NCBI RefSeq assembly: GCF_015351075.1
Contig: NZ_JADKRS010000006.1
Location: forward strand, 62,001-126,000
From: Clavibacter sp. VKM Ac-2873
GTDB lineage: Bacteria; Actinomycetota; Actinomycetes; Actinomycetales; Microbacteriaceae
Reading direction: 5' to 3'
Length of the DNA: 64,000 bases
Below the pieces are notes generated by a model. It saw only the letters and a list, made by a program, of their open reading frames with translations. It made no database searches and was not told where the DNA came from. Shown here one piece after another: positions 40,806 to 51,966 of the stretch. The translations under genes were made by a program, and so were the position numbers. Position 1 is the stretch's first letter; each line of letters opens with the position of its first letter.

Positions 40806-42272
40806 ATGACGGACCACGAACCGCAGCAGGATGCGCGCTACGACCTCGTGATCGTGGGGGCCGGATCCGGCAACTCGATCGTCGACGAGCGCTTCGCCGA
40901 CCAGCGCGTGCTGCTCGTCGACGACGGCGAGCACTTCGGCGGAACCTGCCTCAACGCGGGCTGCATCCCGACGAAGATGCTCGTGCACGTCGCGGACGTC
41001 GCCGCCCAGACGCGCGACGGCGCCGCCCTCGGCATCCGCGCCTCGGTGGACGCCGTCGACTGGCCCGCGATCAGCGCGCGCGTCTTCGGCCGCATCGACG
41101 CCATCAGCGAGGGCGGCCGCGAGTGGCGCGAGAGCGGGATGGAGAACGTCACGCTGCTGCGCGAGAGCGTCGGCTTCGAGGCTCCCGGCGTGCTCGTCTC
41201 GGCGAGCGGGCAGCGGATCGTCGCGGACCGCATCGTGCTCGCGGCGGGGTCCCGTCCCCGTCCGCTGCAGGCGGTCTACGCGCCCGACCCGGACATCCAC
41301 GACTCCGACTCGATCATGCGGATCGCCGAGCTGCCCGCCTCGCTCCTCATCATCGGCGGCGGCTACGTCGCGGCCGAGTTCGCGCACGTCTTCAGCCACC
41401 TCGGCGTCCACGTGACCCAGGTCGCCCGGTCCGCGCACCTGCTCGGCAACCTCGACGCCGACGTCTCGACGCGCTTCACCACGCTCGCCCGCACGCAGTG
41501 GGACGTCATCACCGACTGCGAGGTCGAGGAGATCGAGCGCGACGGCGACGTGCTCCGCTCGCGCCTCGCCTCCGGCCACCTGGTCGAGACGGAGGCGGTG
41601 CTCGTCGCCCTCGGACGCGTCCCCAACACCGACACGCTCGCGGTCCGGAACGCGGGCTACGACCTGCACGACGACGGCCGCATCGTGGTCGACGACCGGC
41701 AGCGCGTGCTCGCCGGCGGCACGCCCGTGCCCGGCGTCTTCGCGCTCGGCGACATCAGCGCCGACCACCAGCTCAAGCACGTCGCCAACCACCAGGCCCG
41801 CGTCGTGCAGCACAACCTGCTGCACCCGGACGACCTCATCGGGGGAGCTCCCGGGCCCGTGCCGCAGGCGGTCTTCTCACGCCCGCAGATCGGGTCGTTC
41901 GGCCTGACGGAGGCGGAGGCGCGCGCGGCGGGACCCGTCGTCACGATCGAGCAGCCCTACTCGTCGACGGCCTGGGGCTGGGCCCTCGAGGACACGACGT
42001 CGTTCTGCAAGCTCGTGGTCGACCCGCGCGACGGCGGCACCCTCCTCGGCGCGCACATCATCGGATCCGACTCGGCGGCGCTCATCCAGCCGCTGCTCAT
42101 GGCCGCGAGCCTCGGCCACCGGGTCACCGGTCTCGCACGGGCGCAGTACTGGCCGCACCCGGCCGTGACGGAGATCGTCGAGAACGCGCTGCTCGCCGCC
42201 GAGTCCGCGGTGGCCGACTGGGCACGGGAGAATGGGGGAGGCGACGCGCCCGCGGGGGCCGGTCGATCCTGA
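40806..42272 (+). CDS. mtr: Mycothione reductase
   Basis: 488 residues, 14 bases after pyc. It is a pyridine nucleotide-disulfide oxidoreductase: FAD site DLVIVGAGSGNSIVDERFAD, redox-active disulfide GGTCLNAGCIPTK, NADPH-domain LLIIGGGYVAAEFAHVFSHL, and the dimer-interface catalytic pair in HPAVTEIVENALL. The N-terminal G-S-G-N-S-I and the shortened chain distinguish mycothione reductase from glutathione and lipoamide reductases. It keeps mycothiol, the actinobacterial low-molecular-weight thiol, reduced at the cost of NADPH. Confidence 0.92.
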   Translation: MTDHEPQQDARYDLVIVGAGSGNSIVDERFADQRVLLVDDGEHFGGTCLNAGCIPTKMLVHVADVAAQTRDGAALGIRASVDAVDWPAISARVFGRIDAISEGGREWRESGMENVTLLRESVGFEAPGVLVSASGQRIVADRIVLAAGSRPRPLQAVYAPDPDIHDSDSIMRIAELPASLLIIGGGYVAAEFAHVFSHLGVHVTQVARSAHLLGNLDADVSTRFTTLARTQWDVITDCEVEEIERDGDVLRSRLASGHLVETEAVLVALGRVPNTDTLAVRNAGYDLHDDGRIVVDDRQRVLAGGTPVPGVFALGDISADHQLKHVANHQARVVQHNLLHPDDLIGGAPGPVPQAVFSRPQIGSFGLTEAEARAAGPVVTIEQPYSSTAWGWALEDTTSFCKLVVDPRDGGTLLGAHIIGSDSAALIQPLLMAASLGHRVTGLARAQYWPHPAVTEIVENALLAAESAVADWARENGGGDAPAGAGRS

Positions 42273-42306
42273 CCCGCCACCGGACAAGGACCCACGGAAG
42301 CAGAGA

Positions 42307-42798
42307 ATGACTGAACGACAGATCCGCCTGTTCGGCGATCCGGTGCTGAAGACCGTCTCCTCGGAGATCCACGAGATCGACGAGGGCGTGCGCGCCCTGG
42401 TCGAGGACCTCCTCGACAGCGTGCGGCCCGACGGCCGCGCCGGGGTGGCCGCCGCGCAGATCGGCGTCAACCTCCGGGCCTTCAGCTACAACGTCGGGCC
42501 GGCGTTCGGGTACGTGCTCAACCCCGTCATCGAGGAGCTGCGCGGCGAGGCCGTCCTCGTCGACGAGGGCTGCCTCTCGGTGCCGGGCCTCTGGTTCCCC
42601 ACCATGCGCCACCCCGAGGCCGTCATCAGCGGCATCGACCTCGACGGGAAGCCCGTCCGCATCGAGGGCACGGGCGTGCTCGCCCAGGCCTTCCAGCACG
42701 AGGTCGACCACCTCGACGGCCTCGTCTACCTCGACCGGCTCGACAAGCAGCGCCGCCGCGAGGCCATGAAGCAGGTCCGCGAGTCCGACTGGTTCTGA
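42307..42798 (+). CDS. def: Peptide deformylase
   Basis: 163 residues from the ATG at 42307 (MTERQIRLFGDPVLKTVSSE). All three motifs are present: GVAAAQIG (motif 1, with V in place of the second G), EGCLSVPG with the metal-binding Cys, and QHEVDHLDG with the two His ligands and catalytic Glu. It removes the N-formyl group from new proteins. It follows mtr by 34 bases and is probably co-transcribed. Confidence 0.95.
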   Translation: MTERQIRLFGDPVLKTVSSEIHEIDEGVRALVEDLLDSVRPDGRAGVAAAQIGVNLRAFSYNVGPAFGYVLNPVIEELRGEAVLVDEGCLSVPGLWFPTMRHPEAVISGIDLDGKPVRIEGTGVLAQAFQHEVDHLDGLVYLDRLDKQRRREAMKQVRESDWF

Positions 42799-42809
42799 CC
42801 CGCCCGGCC

Positions 42810-42839
42810 CGTCGACCTTGGCGCTCGCCCGGGTCGACG
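42810..42839. terminator. Hairpin between convergent def and fadD genes
   Basis: Arms CGTCGACC (42810-42817) and GGTCGACG (42832-42839) with a 14-base loop. Confidence 0.5.
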
Positions 42840-42846
42840 CCGTCGG

Positions 42847-44673
42847 TCAGTGGACCAGCGAGTGCCCCTCGGTGGTCGGCGCCGCCTCGTAGATCCGGGT
42901 GATCACGTCGGAGAAGGCGTCGAGCACCACCTGGCGCTTGATGCTGAGCTTCGGCGTGAGGTGCCCGTCGGCCTCCGTCAGCTCCACCGGCAGCACGACG
43001 AACTTCCGGATGGACTCCGCGCGCGACACCGTCGCGTTCGCCGCGTCGACCGCGCGCTGCACCTCGGCGAGCACGGCCGGGTTCTGCGAGGCCTGCTCGA
43101 GCGTCATGGCCGGGTCCTGGCCGGCGTTCCCGAGCCAGACCCTGAGCATCTCCGGATCCAGCGTGACGAGCGCCGAGATGAACGGCCGCCGGTCGCCCGC
43201 CACCACGACCTGCCCGACGAGCGGGTTCGCCCGGATGGGGTCCTCGAGCGCGGCCGGGGCGACGTTCTTGCCGCCGGCGGTGACGATGATCTCCTTCTTC
43301 CGTCCGGTGATCGTGAGGTACCCGTCGGCGTCGTAGCTGCCGAGGTCGCCCGTGCGGAACCAGCCGTCGTCGAAGGCCGCGGCGGTCGCCTCCTCGTCCT
43401 GCCAGTAGCCGTCGAAGACGTTGACGCCCTTGACCTGGATCTCGCCCTCGTCGGTGATGCGCGTGGCCACGCCGGGCATGGCCGGGCCCACCGTGCCGAT
43501 CCGGAATGCCTTCACGAGGTTGACGCTCACCGGCGCCGTCGTCTCGGTGAGGCCGTAGCCCTCGAGGATGGTGAGGCCGAGCGACCGGTAGAAGTGCCCG
43601 AGCCGGAGGCCGAGGGGCGCGGATCCGCTGACGGCGAAGCGCACGCGCCCGCCCATCGCCTGGCGGATCTTCGAGTACACGAGGGCGTCGAACAGCCTGT
43701 ACTGCAGCTTCAGCGCGAGCGGCACGGATCCGGCGTCGACCGCGACCGAGTGCGCGTGCGCGACGTCGGCCGCTCGGCGGAAGATCCTGCCGCGGCCCGC
43801 GCCCTCGGCCTTCTGCTCCGAGGAGTTGTAGACCTTCTCGAACACGCGCGGGACCGCGAGCAGGAACGTCGGACGGAAGGACGCGAGCGCGGGCAGCAGC
43901 TGGGTCGTGTCGGCCTGGTGCCCGGTCTTCACGCCCGCCTGCACGTTGAGGATGGAGATGAAGCGCGCGAAGACGTGCGCCGTCGTGATGAACAGCAGCG
44001 TCGACGCGCCGACCTGCACGACCTCCTCCATCGCGACCTCGGCGTTCCGCGCGAGCTCCACGAAGTTCGCGTGCGTCAGGATGCAGCCCCTCGGCCGGCC
44101 GGTGGTCCCGGACGTGTAGATGAGCGTCGCCATGTCCGAGCCGACCGCGAGGTTCCGGCGACGCTCGATCTCGGCGTCCGGCACGTCGGCGCCCTGCTCG
44201 GCGAGCTTGTCCAGGTCGCCGAGGTCGATCTGCCAGACGCGGCGCACCGCCGGCAGCTCCGGGTGCACCTCGTCGAAGCGGGAGAAGTGCTCGGCCGACT
44301 CGAGGATCATGGCGACGCTGCCCGAGTCCTGCATGTTCCAGTGCACCTGGCCGGGGGAGGAGGTCTCGTAGACCGGGACGAGGACGGCCCCGGCGAAGAA
44401 GACGGCGAAGTCCACGAGCGTCCACTCGTAGCGCGTCCGGCACATCATCCCGATGCGCTCGCCCGGCTCGATCCCCGCGGCGACGAGGCCCTTCGCGAGG
44501 GCGACGACCTGGCGGTGGAACTCGGACGCCGAGACGTCGCGCCACCCGCCCGACCCGTCCGGCAGCGCGAACAACGGAGCGTCGGGGCTCGTCCTCACGC
44601 GATGCACCAGGACGTCGGTGATGTTGTCGTCGGGTCTCGCCTCGACGACGGCGGGCATGGTGTGCTGTTCCAC
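42847..44673 (-). CDS. Long-chain fatty acyl-CoA synthetase (FadD15-like)
   Basis: 608 residues from the GTG at 44671-44673 with GAGGGAG upstream. AMP-binding motifs: LIYTSGTTGRPRGCILTHAN (P-loop), LEGYGLTETTAPVS, WFRTGDLGSYDADGYLTITG and GRKKEIIVTAGGKNVAP with the catalytic lysine region. Length and the 'GYWQDEEATAAAFDDGWF' region place it with bacterial/eukaryotic long-chain ACSL-type enzymes, as is M. tuberculosis FadD15, which lies in the corresponding region there. It activates fatty acids to acyl-CoA for lipid synthesis or oxidation. A minus-strand TAGTCT about 40 bases upstream may be its -10 box. Confidence 0.9.
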   Translation of the reverse strand: MEQHTMPAVVEARPDDNITDVLVHRVRTSPDAPLFALPDGSGGWRDVSASEFHRQVVALAKGLVAAGIEPGERIGMMCRTRYEWTLVDFAVFFAGAVLVPVYETSSPGQVHWNMQDSGSVAMILESAEHFSRFDEVHPELPAVRRVWQIDLGDLDKLAEQGADVPDAEIERRRNLAVGSDMATLIYTSGTTGRPRGCILTHANFVELARNAEVAMEEVVQVGASTLLFITTAHVFARFISILNVQAGVKTGHQADTTQLLPALASFRPTFLLAVPRVFEKVYNSSEQKAEGAGRGRIFRRAADVAHAHSVAVDAGSVPLALKLQYRLFDALVYSKIRQAMGGRVRFAVSGSAPLGLRLGHFYRSLGLTILEGYGLTETTAPVSVNLVKAFRIGTVGPAMPGVATRITDEGEIQVKGVNVFDGYWQDEEATAAAFDDGWFRTGDLGSYDADGYLTITGRKKEIIVTAGGKNVAPAALEDPIRANPLVGQVVVAGDRRPFISALVTLDPEMLRVWLGNAGQDPAMTLEQASQNPAVLAEVQRAVDAANATVSRAESIRKFVVLPVELTEADGHLTPKLSIKRQVVLDAFSDVITRIYEAAPTTEGHSLVH

Positions 44674-44766
44674 GGCAACTCCCTCGGTACCGGAAATGGA
44701 TGTGATCAGACTACGGGCCGGGCCGGGGCGGCGCTCGTCCCCGGTCGGGGGCGTCCGGCGCGTCAG

Positions 44767-44772
44767 TAGGAT
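44767..44772 (+). promoter_or_regulatory. -10 box TAGGAT of the glucokinase gene
   Basis: TAGGAT lies 33 bases before the GTG at 44806, within the 132-bp region divergent from fadD; a purine-rich GAGGAAGGG ribosome site lies in between. Confidence 0.45.
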
Positions 44773-44805
44773 CGACTGGCGAGACGACGAGGAAGGGCCC
44801 GCGGA

Positions 44806-45771
44806 GTGCATGCAGTAGGGATCGACATCGGCGGGACCAAGATCGCGGGAGCCGTGGTCGACGAGCTCGGCGTCATCGCGGCGGAGGAGCGCACGCCCAC
44901 CGAGGCGAGCAGCCCGGACGCCATCGTCGAGGCCGTCGTCGGGATGGTCGCGCGGCTCCGCGCCCAGCACCCCGACGTGGTCGCGGTCGGCGTGGCCGCG
45001 GCCGGCTTCATCGACGCCGCGCAGTCCACCGTCTACTACGCCCCCAACATCAACTGGCGCAACGAGCCGGTGCGCGAGAAGCTGCGTGGCCGCATCGACC
45101 TCCCCATCGTCATCGAGAACGACGCGAACGCCGCCGGATGGGCCGAGTTCCGCTACGGCGCGGGCCGCCTGGTCAGCGACATGGTGACCCTGACGATCGG
45201 CACGGGCGTCGGCGGCGCGATCGTGGCCGACGACCGGCTCTTCCGCGGCGGCTTCGGCGCGGGCGCCGAGCTCGGCCACATGCGCGTCGTGCCCGACGGC
45301 CTGCCGTGCGGCTGCGGCGCCCGCGGCTGCATCGAGCAGTACGGATCCGGCCGCGCCCTCCTGCGCACCGCCGACGAGCTGGCCGACCTCGGCGGCACCC
45401 ACGGCGAGGGCCTGGCCGCCCGGCGCCGCGAGGTGGGCACGCTCACCGGCCACGACGTCAGCGACCTCATCCAGGCGGGCGACCCCGGCGCTCTGCTCGC
45501 CCTCCGCCGGCTCGGCGGCTGGCTCGGCGAGGCCGCCGCGAGCATCGGCGCGATCCTCGACCCGCAGATGTTCGTGATCGGCGGCGGCGTCGCGCAGGCG
45601 GGCGACCTGCTGCTCGACCCGATCCGCGAGGCCTACCTCGCCCACCTCCCGGCGCGCGGCTACCACCCGGAACCGGAGTTCCGCATCGCGGAGCTCGTCA
45701 ACGACGCCGGCGTCGTCGGCGCGGCCGACCTCGCCCGACGTCACGCCGCCGCGCTGCGCCACGGGGCCTGA
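44806..45771 (+). CDS. glk: ROK-family glucokinase
   Basis: 321 residues from GTG (VHAVGIDIGGTKIAGAVVDE). The N-terminal phosphate-binding DIGGTK is present. The ROK signature with zinc ligands reads ELGHMRVVPDGLPCGCGARG then CIEQYGSG, i.e. E-x-G-H...C-G-C-x-x-x-G-C. The sugar-contacting N-D region is IENDANAAGWAEF and the adenosine part IGTGVGGAIV. The corresponding ROK gene of C. glutamicum, with the same neighbours (acyltransferase, DAHP synthase, pknL), is an ATP-dependent glucokinase, which supports the assignment. The alternative is another hexose or N-acetylhexosamine kinase. Confidence 0.85.
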   Translation: MHAVGIDIGGTKIAGAVVDELGVIAAEERTPTEASSPDAIVEAVVGMVARLRAQHPDVVAVGVAAAGFIDAAQSTVYYAPNINWRNEPVREKLRGRIDLPIVIENDANAAGWAEFRYGAGRLVSDMVTLTIGTGVGGAIVADDRLFRGGFGAGAELGHMRVVPDGLPCGCGARGCIEQYGSGRALLRTADELADLGGTHGEGLAARRREVGTLTGHDVSDLIQAGDPGALLALRRLGGWLGEAAASIGAILDPQMFVIGGGVAQAGDLLLDPIREAYLAHLPARGYHPEPEFRIAELVNDAGVVGAADLARRHAAALRHGA

Positions 45772-45814
45772 GCGCGGGCAGGTCGGCCTGCGGCGTCGCG
45801 CGCCCCCGTCCGCC

Positions 45815-45820
45815 TATGCT
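45815..45820 (+). promoter_or_regulatory. -10 box TATGCT of the acyltransferase gene
   Basis: TATGCT lies 31 bases before the ATG at 45852; GGAAGG lies between them. Confidence 0.5.
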
Positions 45821-45851
45821 GGATGCGACCCCACCCGGAAGGTGACCGACG

Positions 45852-46541
45852 ATGTTCTACTGGTTCATGAAGAACCTGGTCGCCGGACCCCTCCTCCGGA
45901 GCACGTTCCGGCCGTGGGTCTCCGGGCTCGAGAACATCCCCGCCAAGGGCGGCGTGATCCTCGCCAGCAACCACCTCTCCTTCATCGACTCGGTGTTCCT
46001 GCCGCTCCTGGTCGACCGCAACCTCGTCTTCCTGGCGAAGAGCGACTACTTCACGGGCACCGGCCTCAAGGGCTGGGCCACGAAGATGTTCTTCACGGCC
46101 ACGGGCATGCTCCCCATCGACCGCTCCGGCGGCAAGGCATCCGAGGCGTCGCTCAACACCGGTCTCCGCGTGCTCGCCGAGGGCCGCATGCTCGGCATCT
46201 ACCCGGAGGGCACCCGCAGCCCCGACGGCCGGATGTACCGCGGCCGCACCGGGGTGGCGCGCATGATCCTCGAGGGCGACGTCCCGGTCGTCCCGATCGC
46301 GATGATCGACACCGAGAAGGTCATGCCCATCGGCACCCGGATCCCGAAGGTCCGCCGGATTGGTGTGGTCATCGGCGAGCCGCTAGATTTCAGTAGGTTC
46401 GCCGGCCTCGAGGGAGACCGCTTCATCCTCCGCTCCATCACCGACGAGATCATGTACGAGCTCTCGAGGCTGAGCGGCCAGGAGTACGTCGACGTCTATG
46501 CGACCTCGGTCAAGGAGAAGCGCGCGAGCGCGGCCCGCTGA
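45852..46541 (+). CDS. 1-acylglycerol-3-phosphate O-acyltransferase family (PlsC)
   Basis: 229 residues. Motif I is SNHLSFIDS (N-H-x4-D), motif III is YPEGTRSPDG, and motif IV is VPVVPIAMI. The N-terminus (MFYWFMKNLVAGPLLRS) is hydrophobic and may dip into the membrane. The family makes phosphatidic acid from lysophosphatidate; in actinobacteria the locus next to class II DAHP synthase (Rv2182c and cg2398) holds this type. It is probably in the same operon as aroG, 58 bases downstream. Confidence 0.9.
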   Translation: MFYWFMKNLVAGPLLRSTFRPWVSGLENIPAKGGVILASNHLSFIDSVFLPLLVDRNLVFLAKSDYFTGTGLKGWATKMFFTATGMLPIDRSGGKASEASLNTGLRVLAEGRMLGIYPEGTRSPDGRMYRGRTGVARMILEGDVPVVPIAMIDTEKVMPIGTRIPKVRRIGVVIGEPLDFSRFAGLEGDRFILRSITDEIMYELSRLSGQEYVDVYATSVKEKRASAAR

Positions 46542-46599
46542 CCGACGCCCGCCTGACTCCACCGCGCATCACGCGCATGACACGAACCGGGATCCCACC

Positions 46600-47970
46600 G
46601 TGGCCTCTGAGCACCTCGTCCCCGCCCATCCCGACGTCCTCGCCGGCCTCGACCACTGGCGCACGCTCGAGGTCAAGCAGCAGCCGCAGTGGCCGGACGC
46701 CGCGGCCGTGCACGCCGCGTCCGCCGAGATCGCCCTGCTGCCGCCCCTGGTGTTCGCCGGCGAGGTCGACCTCCTCCGGTCGCGCCTGGCCGCCGCCGCC
46801 GACGGCCGCGCGTTCCTCCTCCAGGGCGGCGACTGCGCCGAGACCTTCGCGGGGGCGACGGCCGACGCCATCCGCAACCGCGTCAAGACCGTGCTCCAGA
46901 TGGCCGTGGTCCTCACCTACGGCGCGGCCATGCCCGTCGTCAAGATGGGCCGCATGGCCGGGCAGTTCGCCAAGCCCCGGTCGAGCGACTCCGAGACGCG
47001 CGGCGACCTGACGCTGCCCGCGTACCGCGGCGACATCGTCAACGGCTACGACTTCACGCCCGAGTCGCGCGCGGCGGATCCCGCGCGCCTCGTGAAGGGG
47101 TACCACACGGCCGCCTCCACGCTGAACCTCATCCGGGCGTTCACGCAGGGCGGCTTCGCCGACCTGCGCGAGGTCCACAGCTGGAACAAGGGCTTCGCCG
47201 CGAACCCGGCCAACCAGCGCTACGAGCAGCTCGCGCGCGACATCGACCGCGCGATCAAGTTCATGGAGGCCGCGGGCGCCGACTTCGACGACCTCAAGCG
47301 CGTCGAGTTCTACACGGGCCACGAGGGGCTCCTCATGGACTACGAGCGCCCCATGACGCGCATCGACTCGCGCACGGGCACGCCGTACAACACGTCGGCG
47401 CACTTCATCTGGATCGGGGAGCGCACGCGCGACCTGGACGGCGCGCACGTCGACTTCCTCTCGCGCGTCCGCAACCCGCTGGGCGTCAAGCTCGGACCGT
47501 CCACCACGCCGGAGACGGTCCACGAGCTCATCGAGAAGCTCGATCCGGACCGCGAGCCGGGCCGGCTGACCTTCATCACGCGCATGGGCGCGGGGAAGAT
47601 CCGCGACGCCCTCCCGCCCCTGCTGGAGGCCGTCAAGGCGTCGGACGCGAACCCGCTCTGGGTCACCGACCCCATGCACGGCAACGGCCTCACCACGCCC
47701 ACCGGCTACAAGACCCGGCGCTTCGACGACGTCGTGGACGAGGTGCAGGGCTTCTTCCAGGCGCACCGGGCGGCGGGCACGCACCCCGGCGGCATCCACA
47801 TCGAGCTCACCGGCGACGACGTCACCGAGTGCCTCGGGGGATCCGAGCACATCGACGAGGCGACCCTCGCGACGCGCTACGAGTCCCTGTGCGACCCCCG
47901 GCTCAACCACATGCAGAGCCTGGAGCTCGCCTTCCTCGTCGCGGAGGAGCTGGCCGCCGCGCGCAGCTGA
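46600..47970 (+). CDS. aroG: Class II 3-deoxy-7-phosphoheptulonate (DAHP) synthase
   Basis: 456 residues from the GTG at 46600 (VASEHLVPAHPDVLAGLDHW). Plant-type class II DAHP synthase motifs: LLQGGDCAETF (metal-binding Cys), KMGRMAGQFAKPRSSD, DIVNGYDFTPESR, FYTGHEGLLMDYE and ITRMGAGKIRDALPPL, WVTDPMHGN and HIELTGDDVTECLGGSE. It condenses erythrose 4-phosphate with PEP in the first step of aromatic amino acid synthesis. The N-terminal extension is short, as in other actinobacterial members. Confidence 0.93.
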   Translation: MASEHLVPAHPDVLAGLDHWRTLEVKQQPQWPDAAAVHAASAEIALLPPLVFAGEVDLLRSRLAAAADGRAFLLQGGDCAETFAGATADAIRNRVKTVLQMAVVLTYGAAMPVVKMGRMAGQFAKPRSSDSETRGDLTLPAYRGDIVNGYDFTPESRAADPARLVKGYHTAASTLNLIRAFTQGGFADLREVHSWNKGFAANPANQRYEQLARDIDRAIKFMEAAGADFDDLKRVEFYTGHEGLLMDYERPMTRIDSRTGTPYNTSAHFIWIGERTRDLDGAHVDFLSRVRNPLGVKLGPSTTPETVHELIEKLDPDREPGRLTFITRMGAGKIRDALPPLLEAVKASDANPLWVTDPMHGNGLTTPTGYKTRRFDDVVDEVQGFFQAHRAAGTHPGGIHIELTGDDVTECLGGSEHIDEATLATRYESLCDPRLNHMQSLELAFLVAEELAAARS

Positions 47971-47985
47971 CCCGTCCGCACGAGA

Positions 47986-48018
47986 TGAGCCCCGCCGCCC
48001 CGCAGGCGACGGGGCTCA
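47986..48018. terminator. Bidirectional terminator between aroG and pknL
   Basis: 9-bp arms TGAGCCCCG (47986-47994) and CGGGGCTCA (48010-48018), with further pairing possible inside the loop. It lies between convergent genes. Confidence 0.6.
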
Positions 48019-48051
48019 CCGCGTGCCGCGGCTCGGCGGCCGCGCGTCGGA

Positions 48052-50001
<1,950 letters not shown>

Positions 50002-50007
50002 TGGATG

Positions 50008-50013
50008 ATTCTA
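50008..50013 (-). promoter_or_regulatory. -10 box TAGAAT, leaderless promoter of pknL
   Basis: On the minus strand TAGAAT is followed by CATCCA and the GTG at 50001. Confidence 0.6.
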
Positions 50014-50083
50014 GGGATCGCCGGTGCCGGGACCTCCCCGGCACACCGGTGCGCCGCCCTGCGGGTGCGCCTGCGGATCGGCG

Positions 50084-51358
50084 TCAGCCGATCTCGTCGA
50101 GCCAGGCCCAGGCGGAGGGCTCCCACTTGGCGTAGGCGTCGGGGTACGCGGAGTACTGCACGGCCTGGGCGGCCTGCGTGACGGTCATGGACTTCCAGCC
50201 GGCGATGTCGAGGAGGCCCGCCGTGAGGCCGGGATTGGGGTTGAGGGGGCCGCCGAAGAACGCACGCGCCGCGTAGCGGGTGTCATGCAGCTGGTCGGGC
50301 GTGCCCCACCCCTGGCTCGGGCGCTGCTGGAACAGGCCGATGGAGTCGCGGTCGCCCCAGTCGAGGTTGCGGAGCGTCGACTCCTGCGCCGCGGTCGCCA
50401 GCGCGATGACGAGCCCGTAGTCGCTCACGCCGGCGGAGCGCCCGACCTCGACGATGATGCGCGCGTTGCGCCGCATCTCGTCGGTCATGATCGTCGTCCC
50501 GTTGAGCGACGCCACCTGCACGACGGAGGCCGATGCGTGGGGGATCGTCAGGGTCCTGCCCGCGTAGATGATGCTCGACCAGTTGAGCCCGTTGGCGTTG
50601 AGGATGTCCTGCACGGTGACGCCGGACTCCTTGGCGATGCTGTGCAGCGTGTCGCCGGTCTCGATCGTGTACGTGCCGGAGAGCCCCTCCTTCGCGGCGG
50701 GGGAGGCGCTGGCGGGCACGGAGGGCGAGGCCGGCGCAGCGGTGGATCCGGCACCCGGGATCGTGAGGTGGTCGCCCGGGAAGATCGTGCTCGTGGCCTG
50801 GAGCCCGTTCGCCTGGAGGACCGAGGTCACCGAGACCCCGTGCCTGCCGGCGATGCCGGTCACGGTGTCACCCGCGACGACCGTGTAGCCGGCGCTCGAT
50901 CCCGTGGACGCTGCCGCGGGCGCGGACGACGACGCGCCCGATCCGCCGAGCGTGAGCGTCTGGCCGGGGAAGATCGTGGTCTTCCAGCCGAGGCCGTTCT
51001 GCGCGAGCACGGATGCGGTGGAGATGCCGTAGCGTCCGGCGATGCTGGACACGGTGTCGCCCTGCTCGACCACGTACGTGGAGGGGGCGGCAGCGGTGGG
51101 CGCCGCTGTCGGGGCGGCCGTCGGCGCCTGGACCCGGGGGAGCTTGGTCTGAGTCGGACCGGACTTGGCCTTCGGCATGCGCTTCACGGGGGCGGCCTCG
51201 GCGGGCGTCGCCATGCCGAGGCTCACCGCGAGGGAGCCGACGAGCAGGATGGGCATGGTCGCGAGGAGCGCCTTGGAGCGCCGGTGCGCCGAGCGTCCGA
51301 TGGCGGCGTCCGTGGTCTGGTGGGGGTCGCGAGGGGAGGTGGGTTCGCTCATGGGCAT
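50084..51358 (-). CDS. Secreted LysM protein with lysozyme/transglycosylase-like C-domain
   Basis: 424 residues from the ATG at 51356-51358 (CGGAG upstream; another ATG two codons on). An N-terminal signal or anchor helix lies at about 31-55 (LLATMPILLVGSLAVSLGMA then TPAEAA). Three LysM domains follow: YVVEQGDTVSSIAGRYGIST, YTVVAGDTVTGIAGRHGVSV and YTIETGDTLHSIAKESGVTV, with Pro/Ala/Ser linkers. The C-terminal ~130 residues have ALATAAQESTLRNLDWGDRD then SIGLFQQRPSQGWGTPDQLH, a lysozyme-fold catalytic-Glu context found in actinobacterial peptidoglycan hydrolases. It probably cleaves or binds the wall. It lies next to pknL and IdsA in the wall-synthesis block. Confidence 0.85.
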   Translation of the reverse strand: MPMSEPTSPRDPHQTTDAAIGRSAHRRSKALLATMPILLVGSLAVSLGMATPAEAAPVKRMPKAKSGPTQTKLPRVQAPTAAPTAAPTAAAPSTYVVEQGDTVSSIAGRYGISTASVLAQNGLGWKTTIFPGQTLTLGGSGASSSAPAAASTGSSAGYTVVAGDTVTGIAGRHGVSVTSVLQANGLQATSTIFPGDHLTIPGAGSTAAPASPSVPASASPAAKEGLSGTYTIETGDTLHSIAKESGVTVQDILNANGLNWSSIIYAGRTLTIPHASASVVQVASLNGTTIMTDEMRRNARIIVEVGRSAGVSDYGLVIALATAAQESTLRNLDWGDRDSIGLFQQRPSQGWGTPDQLHDTRYAARAFFGGPLNPNPGLTAGLLDIAGWKSMTVTQAAQAVQYSAYPDAYAKWEPSAWAWLDEIG

Positions 51359-51570
51359 GCTGGTCTACTCCGGCCGTCGTGCTCGATTCCCTGATGCAGG
51401 TGTTCCACGTTAACACGCAAGGAGTCGAAAAAGCACATAAGGGACGCATGTGACTGGAGTGAACAGCGACACGCCCCTTCGGCGGATAGGCAGGCGCACG
51501 ACGTCGCGATGGGCCTCGGTCTCCGACGGCGCGTCCCGCGGGTGACCCAGGACGTGCCAGCATGTGAGGC

Positions 51571-51912
51571 GTGAACGAGCCCTATGCCGACCGTGAGTGG
51601 TTGACCGTCCCCGATCTCGTCGACCTCCTGGGTCTCACCGTCAGCCGCGTGCGCCGGCTCATCGAGGACAGGCGGCTCCTCGCGGTCCGCCTCGACGGCG
51701 TGCTCAAGGTGCCGTCCGTCTTCCTGCGCGATGGCGAACCGCTGTCCGAGCTGCGGGGCACGATCATCGTGCTCGGCGACAACGGCTTCACGGACGACGA
51801 GGCCATGGACTGGCTCCTCACGGAGGAGCCGAGCCTCGGAGCGGCACCCGTCGACGCCCTGCTGGCCGGGCGCAAGGCCGAGGTGCGTCGGGTCGCGCAG
51901 GCCAGCGCCTGA
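51571..51912 (+). CDS. Rv2175c-family DNA-binding protein, presumed PknL substrate
   Basis: 113 residues from a GTG. The winged helix-turn-helix is EWLTVPDLVDLLGLTVSRVR then RLIEDRRLLAVRLDGVLKVP, and the C-terminal domain is LRGTIIVLGDNGFTDDEAMD then WLLTEEPSLG. In M. tuberculosis Rv2175c is phosphorylated by PknL on an N-terminal Thr, which abolishes DNA binding. Here the N-terminus is very short (MNEPYADREW) with no Thr before the helix-turn-helix except T6 of WLTVP, so the same phosphosite may be missing. The genes it controls are unknown. Confidence 0.85.
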   Translation: MNEPYADREWLTVPDLVDLLGLTVSRVRRLIEDRRLLAVRLDGVLKVPSVFLRDGEPLSELRGTIIVLGDNGFTDDEAMDWLLTEEPSLGAAPVDALLAGRKAEVRRVAQASA

Positions 51913-51966
51913 TCCCCGCGCGCCTGGTCGCCGTCGACCGGCCGCCTCGTGCCGACGCGGTCGTGA

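Noticed and set aside
35667-42272. A 2201-codon open frame on the plus strand
   Set aside because: Only its last part is real (mtr, from 40806). The rest is an Arg/Pro/Gly-rich shadow of pyc and neighbours, caused by the high G+C content.
51359-51570. Possible c-di-AMP (ydaO-type) riboswitch upstream of the LysM gene
   Set aside because: Such riboswitches often precede LysM or Rpf genes, so I looked, but the conserved core segments are not present on the minus strand. The region is only locally A+T-rich (about 51405-51450).
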